From NCBI GenBank assembly GCA_019414545.1, contig DXLV01000011.1:1-51841 (forward strand): a stretch of 51,841 bases of DNA, given 5' to 3'. Position 1 is the first letter of the stretch, and each line of letters opens with the position of its first letter. Origin of the DNA: Collinsella sp. GTDB taxonomy: Bacteria > Actinomycetota > Coriobacteriia > Coriobacteriales > Coriobacteriaceae. The notes beneath the pieces are model-generated. The model was not told the origin of the DNA, made no database searches, and was given only the letters and a program-made list of their open reading frames with translations. Positions 42,180 to 49,873 of this stretch are shown here, in pieces. The translations under genes were made by a program, and so were the position numbers.

Positions 42180-43433
42180 CTAGTCCGCGAGCTTCTCCAC
42201 CTGGTCGAGCATCTTGTCGAGCTTGGCCTTTGCCTCGGCCTTGACCTTCTCGGCCTCCTCGTGAGCCTTCGCCTTCTGGGCGGCCTTTTCCTCGGCCTCG
42301 GGATCGACGACGACCAGATTGGACGCATCGTGTTCGACCAGCTTGAGCGCATGTTCGGGACAAACCTTGACGCAGGCTCCGCAACCCAAACAATACGTGG
42401 ACTCCAGTGCAAAGCGACCGCTTCCCACCAAATCGCAGGCGGACGTGGGGCACGCGTTAACGCACTCGCCGCACGACGTGCACTTGTCAAAATCGCACTC
42501 CGGCGTGCTCACCTGCATGTTCTGGGCAAGCTCGGGGTGGTTTTGCAGCGTCGAGAGTACCAGCTGGCGCCCATGGGTGAGCGAGCGGCGACGCTTGGTC
42601 GTCGTGGTACCGCACATGGTGTTGAGCGTGCGCTCCAGCTGGGTGATCTGATGGCGATGGGCTTTGAGCTTCTGCGTCACCGAAGCCAGTGCCGCCGTCG
42701 CCGGATTGAGTTTGGTCACGGTCAGGCCCGTGGTACGGGCGATCTTTTCCATGTATTCCTTGCGCTCGTACTCGCGGCGCTTATGGCATTTGAGGCTCTT
42801 GGGGTCGACCTCCAGGCCCATACCCGTACCAGCCCATTCCTCGGCCTTCGCAATCGCCTCGCCCAGCATGTCCTCGCCACCGGTGTTGCGGCATTTATCG
42901 CACACGCCCAGCGGCAGGTACACGCTCACGTTGGGATAGTCGGCCAGCACCGAGAACCAGGTCTCGGCCGTAATATCGCCTACGCAGGCAACGACGACCT
43001 CGTTCTCGCGCGGCATGCGCTTAAGGGCACGCGTGCAGGTAACGTAAGCGGTCTCGTGGCTCGTAGCAGCCGAGACAATGTCGTCATACAGGTTTTTGGG
43101 CGCCAGGCGCGGCGAGATGATCGCCTCGGTCGGGCAGGCGGCGGCACACAGACCGCACTTGCGGCAGGAGTCGAGAACCTCGATAGCGTCCTCCTCGACC
43201 TCGATGGCGTTGACCGGGCACACGTCCATGCACGCGGTGCAGCCGCTCTTTTCGTTTTTGCAGGTCAAGCACGGAATGGTGTTGCCGCGCGGACGCTCCT
43301 TGTAGTCGGCAGGATTCCACTGCGGCGCCGACGGATCGAGCGCATCGGTCACACCGCCAAGCGGGTTTTTAAGAAAGTCGAAACCCTTGCTGATCTCGAT
43401 AATGTCATCAAACAGATCGTGTTCCTGCGCCAT
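42180..43433 (-). CDS. Cytosolic poly-ferredoxin with four CxxC-type cluster motifs
   Basis: 417 residues, ATG at 43433 with GGGAGG. Two N-terminal motifs, CLTCKNEKSGCTACMDVCP (55-73) and CRKCGLCAAACP (about 90-101), and two C-terminal ones, CTSCGECVNACP and CLGCGACVKVCP, frame a central domain with more Cys (VACVG, VCDKCRN, LKCHKRREYERKE). The C-terminal tail is Lys/Ala/Glu-rich and coiled. No membrane segment. Typical of anaerobic Coriobacteriia electron-transfer proteins; the partner is not evident. It stands 115 bases upstream of ychF on the same strand. Confidence 0.85.
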   Translation of the reverse strand: MAQEHDLFDDIIEISKGFDFLKNPLGGVTDALDPSAPQWNPADYKERPRGNTIPCLTCKNEKSGCTACMDVCPVNAIEVEEDAIEVLDSCRKCGLCAAACPTEAIISPRLAPKNLYDDIVSAATSHETAYVTCTRALKRMPRENEVVVACVGDITAETWFSVLADYPNVSVYLPLGVCDKCRNTGGEDMLGEAIAKAEEWAGTGMGLEVDPKSLKCHKRREYERKEYMEKIARTTGLTVTKLNPATAALASVTQKLKAHRHQITQLERTLNTMCGTTTTKRRRSLTHGRQLVLSTLQNHPELAQNMQVSTPECDFDKCTSCGECVNACPTSACDLVGSGRFALESTYCLGCGACVKVCPEHALKLVEHDASNLVVVDPEAEEKAAQKAKAHEEAEKVKAEAKAKLDKMLDQVEKLAD

Positions 43434-43584
43434 GCGCGGCCCCTCCCTGAGCAGTGCAAACAAGCAAGAGATAATGATACGCTATCGGCCCACGCCTCGG
43501 GCAAATTACACGCGGAGCATCTTTGCGGCAAATAGCCCATGGCCTATCGCCGCCTCGATTGCACAAGGCCAATCAAGCGCCAAA

Positions 43585-44652
43585 CTATGCCTCGCACATG
43601 AGCTGCACGAGCTTTTGCCTGGTCACCTTTGTCTGTTCGTTGGCCATGTTGCGCTCGTTCTTAAAAGTTGCGTCGGCAACGCTCAGCAAATCGGCATCGG
43701 TAATCTCATCAAGCCCCAGCTCCTCAAGCGTCGTCGGCAGACCGACGCGCTGGCAAAACTCGAGCACCTGATCAAGCTCGGGCGCACGCTCCAGGCGCAG
43801 CTGCACCACCAGACCAAATGCCACGGCCTCACCATGCATGGCCTTGCACTCGGGCAGAATCGTCAGACCGTTGGCGATGGCATGCGCCAACGCCAAGCCA
43901 CCGCTCTCAAAGCCAACGCCCGAAAGCAGGATGTTGCACTCGATCAGGCGCTCAACCGCCGGCGATATACGTCCCTTTTTGAGATCGCACTTGACAGCGA
44001 CGCCGCATTCCATAAGCGTGTCGTAGCAGGCACGTGCCGCGACCAGTGCCAAGTGCCCCGGTGCGCCACCGTGCTCGTTCGCACCTCTCGCCGCGGCGCA
44101 CGAACGCGCCTCAAAGTACGTTGCCAGCGCGTCGCCCATACCGGCGACCGTCATGCGCAGTGGGGCCGCCGCGACCACGCTGGTATCGACCACGACCAGG
44201 TCTGGATTCTTCTCGAGCATCAGATAGCGGTCGAACGACCCGTCCTCGTGATACAACACCGAAATCGCGCTGCACGGACCATCCATCGAGGCCGCCGTGG
44301 GACATACGCACAACGGCAGCTCAGCATAAAACGCAACGGCCTTTGCGATATCGAGCATCTTGCCGCCGCCAATGCCCACCACCATGTCGCAATACTCGGC
44401 CCGGGCTTCCTTGGCCATTTCGACAACGGCATCTTCCGTACACGGACCGTTGTAAATTTTAAAGAACGGCTCGCTTAGATCTTCATCCAGAAATCCATCG
44501 ACGATCTGCCTGCACAGCCGATCCTCGGTGCCCTGGTCAAACAAGACATAGGCAGCGCAGCCCAACCATGACAAATACCTACCCTGACGCGAAAGTTCGC
44601 CCGGCCCCTGAACATACCGGCCAGGACCACCGTAAACCATAGGAAGCGCCAT
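43585..44652 (-). CDS. Glycerol dehydrogenase-like protein, copy 1
   Basis: 355 residues, iron/zinc polyol dehydrogenase fold. NAD-binding GIGGGKMLD, metal ligands Asp in MGDALATYFEA, His in LAHAIANGL and His in AMHGEAVAFG, as in GldA. Compared with copy 2 (44801-45901) the middle is enriched in Cys (CAAYVLF, DKYLM, SCAAARG). It lacks the AHDADGGTC motif of copy 2. The gene has its own leader, containing a 65-bp palindrome, and lies downstream of copy 2's terminator, so the two are not simply one operon. NAD-linked oxidation of glycerol or another diol is likely. Confidence 0.86.
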   Translation of the reverse strand: MALPMVYGGPGRYVQGPGELSRQGRYLSWLGCAAYVLFDQGTEDRLCRQIVDGFLDEDLSEPFFKIYNGPCTEDAVVEMAKEARAEYCDMVVGIGGGKMLDIAKAVAFYAELPLCVCPTAASMDGPCSAISVLYHEDGSFDRYLMLEKNPDLVVVDTSVVAAAPLRMTVAGMGDALATYFEARSCAAARGANEHGGAPGHLALVAARACYDTLMECGVAVKCDLKKGRISPAVERLIECNILLSGVGFESGGLALAHAIANGLTILPECKAMHGEAVAFGLVVQLRLERAPELDQVLEFCQRVGLPTTLEELGLDEITDADLLSVADATFKNERNMANEQTKVTRQKLVQLMCEA

Positions 44653-44682
44653 ACGAGAATCCGCCCTTCATCAAACAACGAT

Positions 44683-44747
44683 TGGTGCAAAGTAACCTGA
44701 CCCCCTTGCACCAACTTGGTGCGATGGGGTCAGGTTAGTTTGCACCA
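44683..44747. repeat. 65-bp hairpin element in the leader of GldA copy 1
   Basis: TGGTGCAAAGTAACCTGACC at the left (44683) pairs with the complement at the right (ending 44747), 22-bp arms with one mismatch, and inside these GCACCAA pairs with TTGGTGC around one base, so almost the whole 65 bases fold. It lies 31 bp before the start codon and just after the preceding terminator. Leader regulator or mobile palindrome; undecided. Confidence 0.65.
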
Positions 44748-44751
44748 TAGC

Positions 44752-44786
44752 AAAAAAGGGGCAAAGCCATCTGCTTGCTTTGCCCC
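44752..44786 (-). terminator. Terminator of GldA copy 2
   Basis: On the minus strand GGGGCAAAGC, loop, GCTTTGCCCC, TTTTTTG. It lies 15 bases after the stop of the gene at 44801 and before the start of the next gene. Confidence 0.9.
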
Positions 44787-44800
44787 TTCCTTAGCTTGAT

Positions 44801-45901
44801 TTACTCATCCATGAGATAGTAGTGGCCCAGAGCGTCGGCACCCAGGATGGCGTTTGCGACCATCTCGGGCGTCACCTCAAACGGCATGTTGCACATGGTG
44901 TCATCGGGCGCGCACGCGGCCTCGGCAACAATCATGGCCTGCTCGCGTGTAAGCTCGGCAACGCCAAGTTCCTTCATCGTGACCGGCAGGCCCAGCTCAA
45001 TGCAGAAGCCCAAGACTTCCTCGAGTTTCTCAGTCGGAGCATCCTCGAGTACCAGCTGAACGATGGTGCCAAAGGCGACCTTCTCGCCGTGATACATGCC
45101 GTGGCACTCGGACAGCATCGTCAGGCCATTGTGGATGGCATGAGCAGCAGCAAGGCCCGAGCTCTCAAAGCCAATGCCCGAAAGCAGCGTATTGGCCTCG
45201 ATGATATGCTCGACGGCAGGCGTGAGCGCACCCTTCTCCAGCGCGACCTTGGCCTTGACGCCATCGGCCATGAGGGTCTCGTAGCAGAGCTTGGCAAGCG
45301 CCAGACCGGCCATGCCGCCTTTGCCACCGGCGCAGGTGCCACCGTCGGCATCGTGCGTCGCCTGGGCCTCAAAGTAGGTTGCGAGCGCGTCGCCCATACC
45401 TGCCACCGTCAGGCGTACCGGGCTCGCCGCGATAACCGTCGTATCCATAAGAACGATATTGGGGTTTGCCTTAAGGAACAGGTACTTATCGAACTGGCCG
45501 TCATCGGTATAGAGCACCGAAAGCGCCGAACACGGGGCATCGGTCGAAGCAATGGTGGGGCAAATGATAACCGGGGACTCCAGGTAATAGGCGACGGCCT
45601 TCGCGGTGTCGAGGATCTTGCCGCCACCGACGCCGACGATGATGTCGCAACCGTTGTCGCGAGCGAGCGCAACCAGGCGATCGACCTCGCCCTTGGAGCA
45701 CTCACCGTTAAAGTCCTCAAACAGCAGCTCGGCCTTAGCCTCGGCAAAGCCGCCCTCGATCTTGGCACCGACGCGCTTCTTGCCCGAAGGCGTCACGATG
45801 ACGAGGGCCTTAGCGCCAAGCGGCTCAACATAAGAGCCGAGCTTGGCCAGCTCGTCCGGGCCCTGGATGTACTTGCTGGGGCTATTGAAAATTGCAGCCA
45901 T
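44801..45901 (-). CDS. gldA: Glycerol dehydrogenase, copy 2
   Basis: 366 residues. VGVGGGKILDT, the ligand Asp in MGDALATYFEAQATHDADGG, His in AAHAIHNGL, and His in CHGMYHGEKVAFG identify a GldA enzyme, which interconverts glycerol and dihydroxyacetone with NAD. It follows the iron alcohol dehydrogenase (minus strand) after a terminator, and shares its overall type. Paralog to 43585-44652. Confidence 0.93.
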   Translation of the reverse strand: MAAIFNSPSKYIQGPDELAKLGSYVEPLGAKALVIVTPSGKKRVGAKIEGGFAEAKAELLFEDFNGECSKGEVDRLVALARDNGCDIIVGVGGGKILDTAKAVAYYLESPVIICPTIASTDAPCSALSVLYTDDGQFDKYLFLKANPNIVLMDTTVIAASPVRLTVAGMGDALATYFEAQATHDADGGTCAGGKGGMAGLALAKLCYETLMADGVKAKVALEKGALTPAVEHIIEANTLLSGIGFESSGLAAAHAIHNGLTMLSECHGMYHGEKVAFGTIVQLVLEDAPTEKLEEVLGFCIELGLPVTMKELGVAELTREQAMIVAEAACAPDDTMCNMPFEVTPEMVANAILGADALGHYYLMDE

Positions 45902-45920
45902 AACTATCCCATTCTCTAAA

Positions 45921-45962
45921 AGAAAAAAGAAAGGGGCTCCGTACGGATACGTGCGGAGCCCC
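45921..45962 (-). terminator. Terminator of the iron alcohol dehydrogenase gene
   Basis: On the minus strand GGGGCTCCGCAC, loop, GTACGGAGCCCC followed by TTTCTTTTTTC. It lies just past the stop at 45985. Confidence 0.88.
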
Positions 45963-45984
45963 TCGTTACGATAACAAGAGTCGA

Positions 45985-47208
45985 TTAGAAATCGATGTCG
46001 GTGTCGTAGTAGCAGGCCTTGAGAATCTTCTCGAAGTCGGCAGCCTTGGTCTCACGCGGGTTCTCGGGCGTGCAGGCGTCGGTCTCGGCGTTCGCAGCGA
46101 TCTCGGGCAGCTTGGCGAGGAACTCCTCCTCGGAAACCATCTGCGGGTTCTCGGCGTCGACCTTCACGCCACCATTCGCGTAATCCTTGATGGACTGCGG
46201 AATGTTGAGCTGGTCATTGAGGTCGCGAATCTTCTGGACGAGCGCAGCGATGAGCTCCTCGTTGGTCTCGCCGGGAAGGTGCAGGATCTCCTTGGCCACG
46301 TAAGCGTAACGCTCAGCAGCACGGGGATCCTTGGAGTTCCACTGGATGACCTTGCCCAGGTACATAGCGTTAGCAGCACCGTGGATGATGTGGCCGTTCT
46401 CGAAGGCAGCACCGGTCTTGTGAGCCATGGAGTGAACGATGCCGAGCAGGCCCGAGGAGAAGGCGATACCGGCGATGCACTGAGCCTCGTGCATGTGCTG
46501 ACGGGCCTCGTGGTCGCCAGCATAGGACTTGGGCAGCCACTCAACAATCTCGCGGATGCCGTGCAGGGCGTTGGCATCGGTGAACATAGAGGCGAAGGTG
46601 GAAACGTAGGCCTCCATGCAGTGGGTCAGAGCGTCCATGCCGGTGTGAGCGCACAGCTTGGCGGGCATGGTGTAGGTGAGCTCGGGGTCGACGATGGCGA
46701 CATCAGGGGTGATGTTGAAGTCGGCCAGCGGGTACTTGATGCCCTTGGCGTAGTCGGTGATGACGGAGAAGGCGGTAACCTCGGTAGCGGTACCGGAGGT
46801 AGAGGAGATGGCGCAGAAGTGAGCCTTCTGACGCAGCTCAGGGAAGCTGAACGGCTGGATGATGTTATCGAAGGACTCCTCGGGATACTCGTAGAAGACC
46901 CACATGGCCTTAGCGGCATCGATGGGCGAGCCGCCGCCGATGGCGATAATCCAGTCGGGCTCGAACTCGCGCATGGCCTCGGCGCCCTTCATGACCGTCT
47001 CGATGGACGGATCGGACTCGACGCCCTCGAACAGCTTGACCTCGAAACCGCCTTCCTTAAGGTCGGCCTCAACGTCCTGCAAGAACCCGCCACGGCGCAT
47101 AGAGCTGCCGCCAGAAACGATGATGGCCTTCTTGCCCTTGAGGTTCTTCACCTCGTGGCGAGCGCCCTCACCAAAGTACAGATCGCGAGGATTGGTAAAA
47201 CGTCCCAT
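45985..47208 (-). CDS. Iron-containing alcohol dehydrogenase
   Basis: 407 residues from the ATG at 47208 with AGGAGG. Typical group III ADH, of the butanol dehydrogenase type: TNPRDLYFGEGA, IIVSGGSSM, AIGGGSPIDAAKAMWVFYEYP, STSGTATEVTAF, DFNITPDVAIVDPEL, and the metal-binding MDALTHCMEAYV, HSMAHKTGAAF and HGAANAMYL. Catalyses aldehyde to alcohol reductions, the last step of fermentative product formation. With the two glycerol dehydrogenases downstream it forms a polyol/aldehyde fermentation group, although each has its own terminator. Confidence 0.94.
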   Translation of the reverse strand: MGRFTNPRDLYFGEGARHEVKNLKGKKAIIVSGGSSMRRGGFLQDVEADLKEGGFEVKLFEGVESDPSIETVMKGAEAMREFEPDWIIAIGGGSPIDAAKAMWVFYEYPEESFDNIIQPFSFPELRQKAHFCAISSTSGTATEVTAFSVITDYAKGIKYPLADFNITPDVAIVDPELTYTMPAKLCAHTGMDALTHCMEAYVSTFASMFTDANALHGIREIVEWLPKSYAGDHEARQHMHEAQCIAGIAFSSGLLGIVHSMAHKTGAAFENGHIIHGAANAMYLGKVIQWNSKDPRAAERYAYVAKEILHLPGETNEELIAALVQKIRDLNDQLNIPQSIKDYANGGVKVDAENPQMVSEEEFLAKLPEIAANAETDACTPENPRETKAADFEKILKACYYDTDIDF

Positions 47209-47708
47209 ACTGTGCCTCCTAAACAAGCCCCTCTTAGACTTGTGTATATAACGGAGCACCCAATTGGCTCCGTTAGGACCGTTTTGCGCGTTGCCGGCGA
47301 TGACAATGCGCGATGTCTAAACGTCTCAACGCTCAGACAAACATTATTTTACCGTTCTGGTTGGTCAGTTATTCATCCAAAGTTACCAATGATGAAACGT
47401 TTTTTCTATCCCTGAAGACCCTTGTGCAGCATCCATACCCCCAAGCTGGGCAAACGTTTTATCAAGGTTGACCACATATCCCGGGCAGGACGGTGCCCCT
47501 CCAAAATATGCACCGTTCGCCGCCGAAAATCGACCGTTTGCGGCACCGTGATACCACTCGGTCGTCCAAGGTGCCGACATTTGTGCGACATCCGTCTTCG
47601 TGGTGCAAAGGTGCAAGTCCAAGTGCGGCACCCCCGGTGTGCCACATGCGGGTAAACTAGAAGCTTATATAGAGACATTTGAACCCTAACCGCAGCAAAG
47701 GAGGCCCC
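47209..47708. other. 500-bp intergenic region with repeated GGTGC/GCACC motifs
   Basis: No convincing gene; an 82-codon minus-strand frame (47631-47383) lacks a ribosome site. A perfect 8-bp hairpin (AACGGAGC...GCTCCGTT, 47250-47274) lies in the dehydrogenase leader. Between 47490 and 47650 the pentamer GGTGC or its complement occurs about nine times, some in dyads (GCGGCACC...GGTGTGCC). A structured leader RNA is possible, but I could not match a known riboswitch. Confidence 0.4.
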
Positions 47709-48785
47709 ATGGCATTCGATCCCATTCAAGAGGATTGCCATCGCCTCGTTCTTGAGGCCTTGTGCCGCGACAATATCCCGCTCACCGACGGCACCGCCGT
47801 AGAACGTCTGATGGAACAATTCACCCGCAACCCCGCGCCGCTCATCGTGCACGACCGTGACCGCGCCGGGCATCTCATTGCCAAGGTGGTCGAGGCTGTC
47901 GACTACCGCATTCCCTTTATCCCTGACGATACCCAGGCAGAGCAAGAAGAGGGCGCTGCCGAGAACATGCTTCGCGAGGCAGCCGCGCTCGACCCCACCA
48001 ACTGGGACGCCCAGCGCATGCTGACCGCCCTCACCGCCAACTCCAACGAGGAGTACGTACAGTACTTGGTATCTAAGCGCGATGAAGTCGAGCACGACCT
48101 GGCACTCAAAATCGCCTCGGCGCAGGACCCCTACGAGCGCGAGGCCGCTGGCGACCTTATGCGCCGCCCCTACCTGCGCTGGCTTGCCGCCCTTGCGTCG
48201 CGCGCCCTCATTAGCGGCCGCTATCGCATGTCGCTCGAAGCCGCAAACCGCAGCCTCGACTTTGCCCCCAACGATCCGGCCGGCGTCCGCCACACCGCGA
48301 TGCTCGCCATGGCAAAGCTCGAATACCCCGCCGAGGAGCTCAAAAGATTTCGCTCCGCCCACTCCGTACCCTATCTCGCGAATACCCCGCTGCGCCGCCG
48401 CCCCAAAGATGCGGAGCGCGACTTGGACCCGTGGACGCTCATCGCACTGATGAGCGCAGCCTGGCGCGAGCTGGACTACGAGGGCGCCGAGCACTACCTG
48501 CGTATCCTTGCGCGCTCGTGTCCGCACGCGGCCGAGGCGCTCTACTTCCAAACCGAGTTTCCCGATGGCGTCTATGCCCGCGTCAACGTGGGTGCAGGCT
48601 CCACCGACGAGCTCGTCCTTGCACTGTCCGAGGCGACGCCGGTACTGCAGGAGGGCCTGGGCGCTCCCGACAACGCCAGCTTTGCCGCCTGGGTCGCCAC
48701 CAACGACATCGTGCGTTCCCAGATCGACGAGCGCATCCTGCGCGCAGCCGAGCAGGGGCTTCCATTTAAGGGAGGAGACCTCTAA
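47709..48785 (+). CDS. Helical-repeat (TPR-like) protein, first of a coupled pair
   Basis: 358 residues, ATG at 47709 with AAAGGAGG. All helical; a TPR-like segment RYRMSLEAANRSLDFAPNDPAGVRHTAMLAMAKLEYPAEELKRF (about 176-220) is clear, and the remainder shows further Ala/Leu helix pairs. No catalytic motif or membrane segment. It ends in TAATG shared with the next gene's start, so the two are translationally coupled and probably act together. They lie directly before MurT-GatD, and a role in wall assembly is only suggested by that. Confidence 0.75.
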   Translation: MAFDPIQEDCHRLVLEALCRDNIPLTDGTAVERLMEQFTRNPAPLIVHDRDRAGHLIAKVVEAVDYRIPFIPDDTQAEQEEGAAENMLREAAALDPTNWDAQRMLTALTANSNEEYVQYLVSKRDEVEHDLALKIASAQDPYEREAAGDLMRRPYLRWLAALASRALISGRYRMSLEAANRSLDFAPNDPAGVRHTAMLAMAKLEYPAEELKRFRSAHSVPYLANTPLRRRPKDAERDLDPWTLIALMSAAWRELDYEGAEHYLRILARSCPHAAEALYFQTEFPDGVYARVNVGAGSTDELVLALSEATPVLQEGLGAPDNASFAAWVATNDIVRSQIDERILRAAEQGLPFKGGDL

Positions 48786-49828
48786 TGGATCCGAGCGTCT
48801 ACATCCCCGCCTACCTGGAGCGCACCTATCTGGCGTCGCACCCCGAGCTCACCGATGCAGCACGCGAGCTTGTCCATAACGACATGAGCGCGAATCCCCA
48901 AAAGTATGCGCAGTCCGAGCATGCCCAGGCGCTGCTGTCCTATGCCGGTGTTCATCGCCACCTGCTCGACGAGCTCCATCGCATCGAGGACATGGGCAGC
49001 GACGAGGAGTTCGAGCAGACGCGCAATCGCCTGTTCGACGACATGCGCGATGAGCTGCTCAAGATTGTCCGCGTCGATGCACTGGCCGTCGACGCGCAGC
49101 TGCTCGCCATCATCCTGGCCGACACGCCCGTTGACGCTTGCCTGGGCGACCTGATGAAGCTCGAGGCGACCACGGCCGATTACCTGCAGCGAAGCGTGCC
49201 CGGGTTTGATATGGAGGCCCCGCACTACTGGGCCAATAATGTTTTGGCCGACGGTGTCACCGCAGCGGACCTTACCGTGAGCGAGCCGGCCCTTATCGGG
49301 TGGCTCCACACACTCGAGGCCATCTCGCAGCTGTGCATGGCAAGCGCCCGCTACCGCGCTGCTGCCAACTACGCCCGCCGCGTCCTTAAGGCAGAAGGCT
49401 ATCCCACCCGAGCTGCCGGCACCGTGTTGCTCGCTCTCGCTCGCCTGGAAGACCAGGACGGCTTTTTTGCCCTAGCCCACCAGCTCGAGGAACAGATGGG
49501 GGCAGACGCACTCGAAAACTCTCCTTGGTACCTGCTCGCCCGCACGATTCTGCTGTTCAAAACAAACAAGATGCGCCCGGCGACGCGCGCGCTGCGTGAG
49601 TTCGCTAACCGTTGCGAGGGCGGCGCGTTCTTTTTGCTGAACCCCATGTATCAGACACCGTACCTTCCCTGCCGGCCCGAACCGCACGACCCCTGGGACC
49701 TTTCGCATCAGGCAGTTTGGGAAGCCGACGGCATCATCTCGGACACCCCCGACTTTGCCCCCTGGGCCAACGCCTGCGAAGATGTATCGCAGCTTGCCCA
49801 GGAATTTGCGCGCCGTTACGGCTTTTAA
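48785..49828 (+). CDS. Helical-repeat (TPR-like) protein, second of a coupled pair
   Basis: 347 residues. The start codon overlaps the preceding stop (TAATG). It shares the repeat layout of the first gene: RYRAAANYARRVLKAEGYPTRAAGTVLLALARLEDQDGF (about 187-225) corresponds to the TPR segment of the partner, so they are probably distant paralogs. The C-terminal FFLLNPMYQTPYLPCRPEPHDPWD is not a known motif. It is followed 45 bases on by the MurT-GatD fusion. Confidence 0.75.
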   Translation: MDPSVYIPAYLERTYLASHPELTDAARELVHNDMSANPQKYAQSEHAQALLSYAGVHRHLLDELHRIEDMGSDEEFEQTRNRLFDDMRDELLKIVRVDALAVDAQLLAIILADTPVDACLGDLMKLEATTADYLQRSVPGFDMEAPHYWANNVLADGVTAADLTVSEPALIGWLHTLEAISQLCMASARYRAAANYARRVLKAEGYPTRAAGTVLLALARLEDQDGFFALAHQLEEQMGADALENSPWYLLARTILLFKTNKMRPATRALREFANRCEGGAFFLLNPMYQTPYLPCRPEPHDPWDLSHQAVWEADGIISDTPDFAPWANACEDVSQLAQEFARRYGF

Positions 49829-49873
49829 CGGCGCAAACGCCACGACCATGTCATTCACGTTAGGAACGGCTTC

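Noticed and set aside
42261..43535. 424-codon plus-strand frame across the poly-ferredoxin
   Set aside because: Opposite strand of a gene with four clear ferredoxin motifs; no ribosome site.
47383..47631. 82-codon minus-strand frame before the TPR-like operon
   Set aside because: No ribosome site, and its composition follows the GGTGC repeats.
47440..47700. A cobalamin or other known riboswitch
   Set aside because: The motifs do not match the conserved boxes I know; only the repeated pentamers remain.
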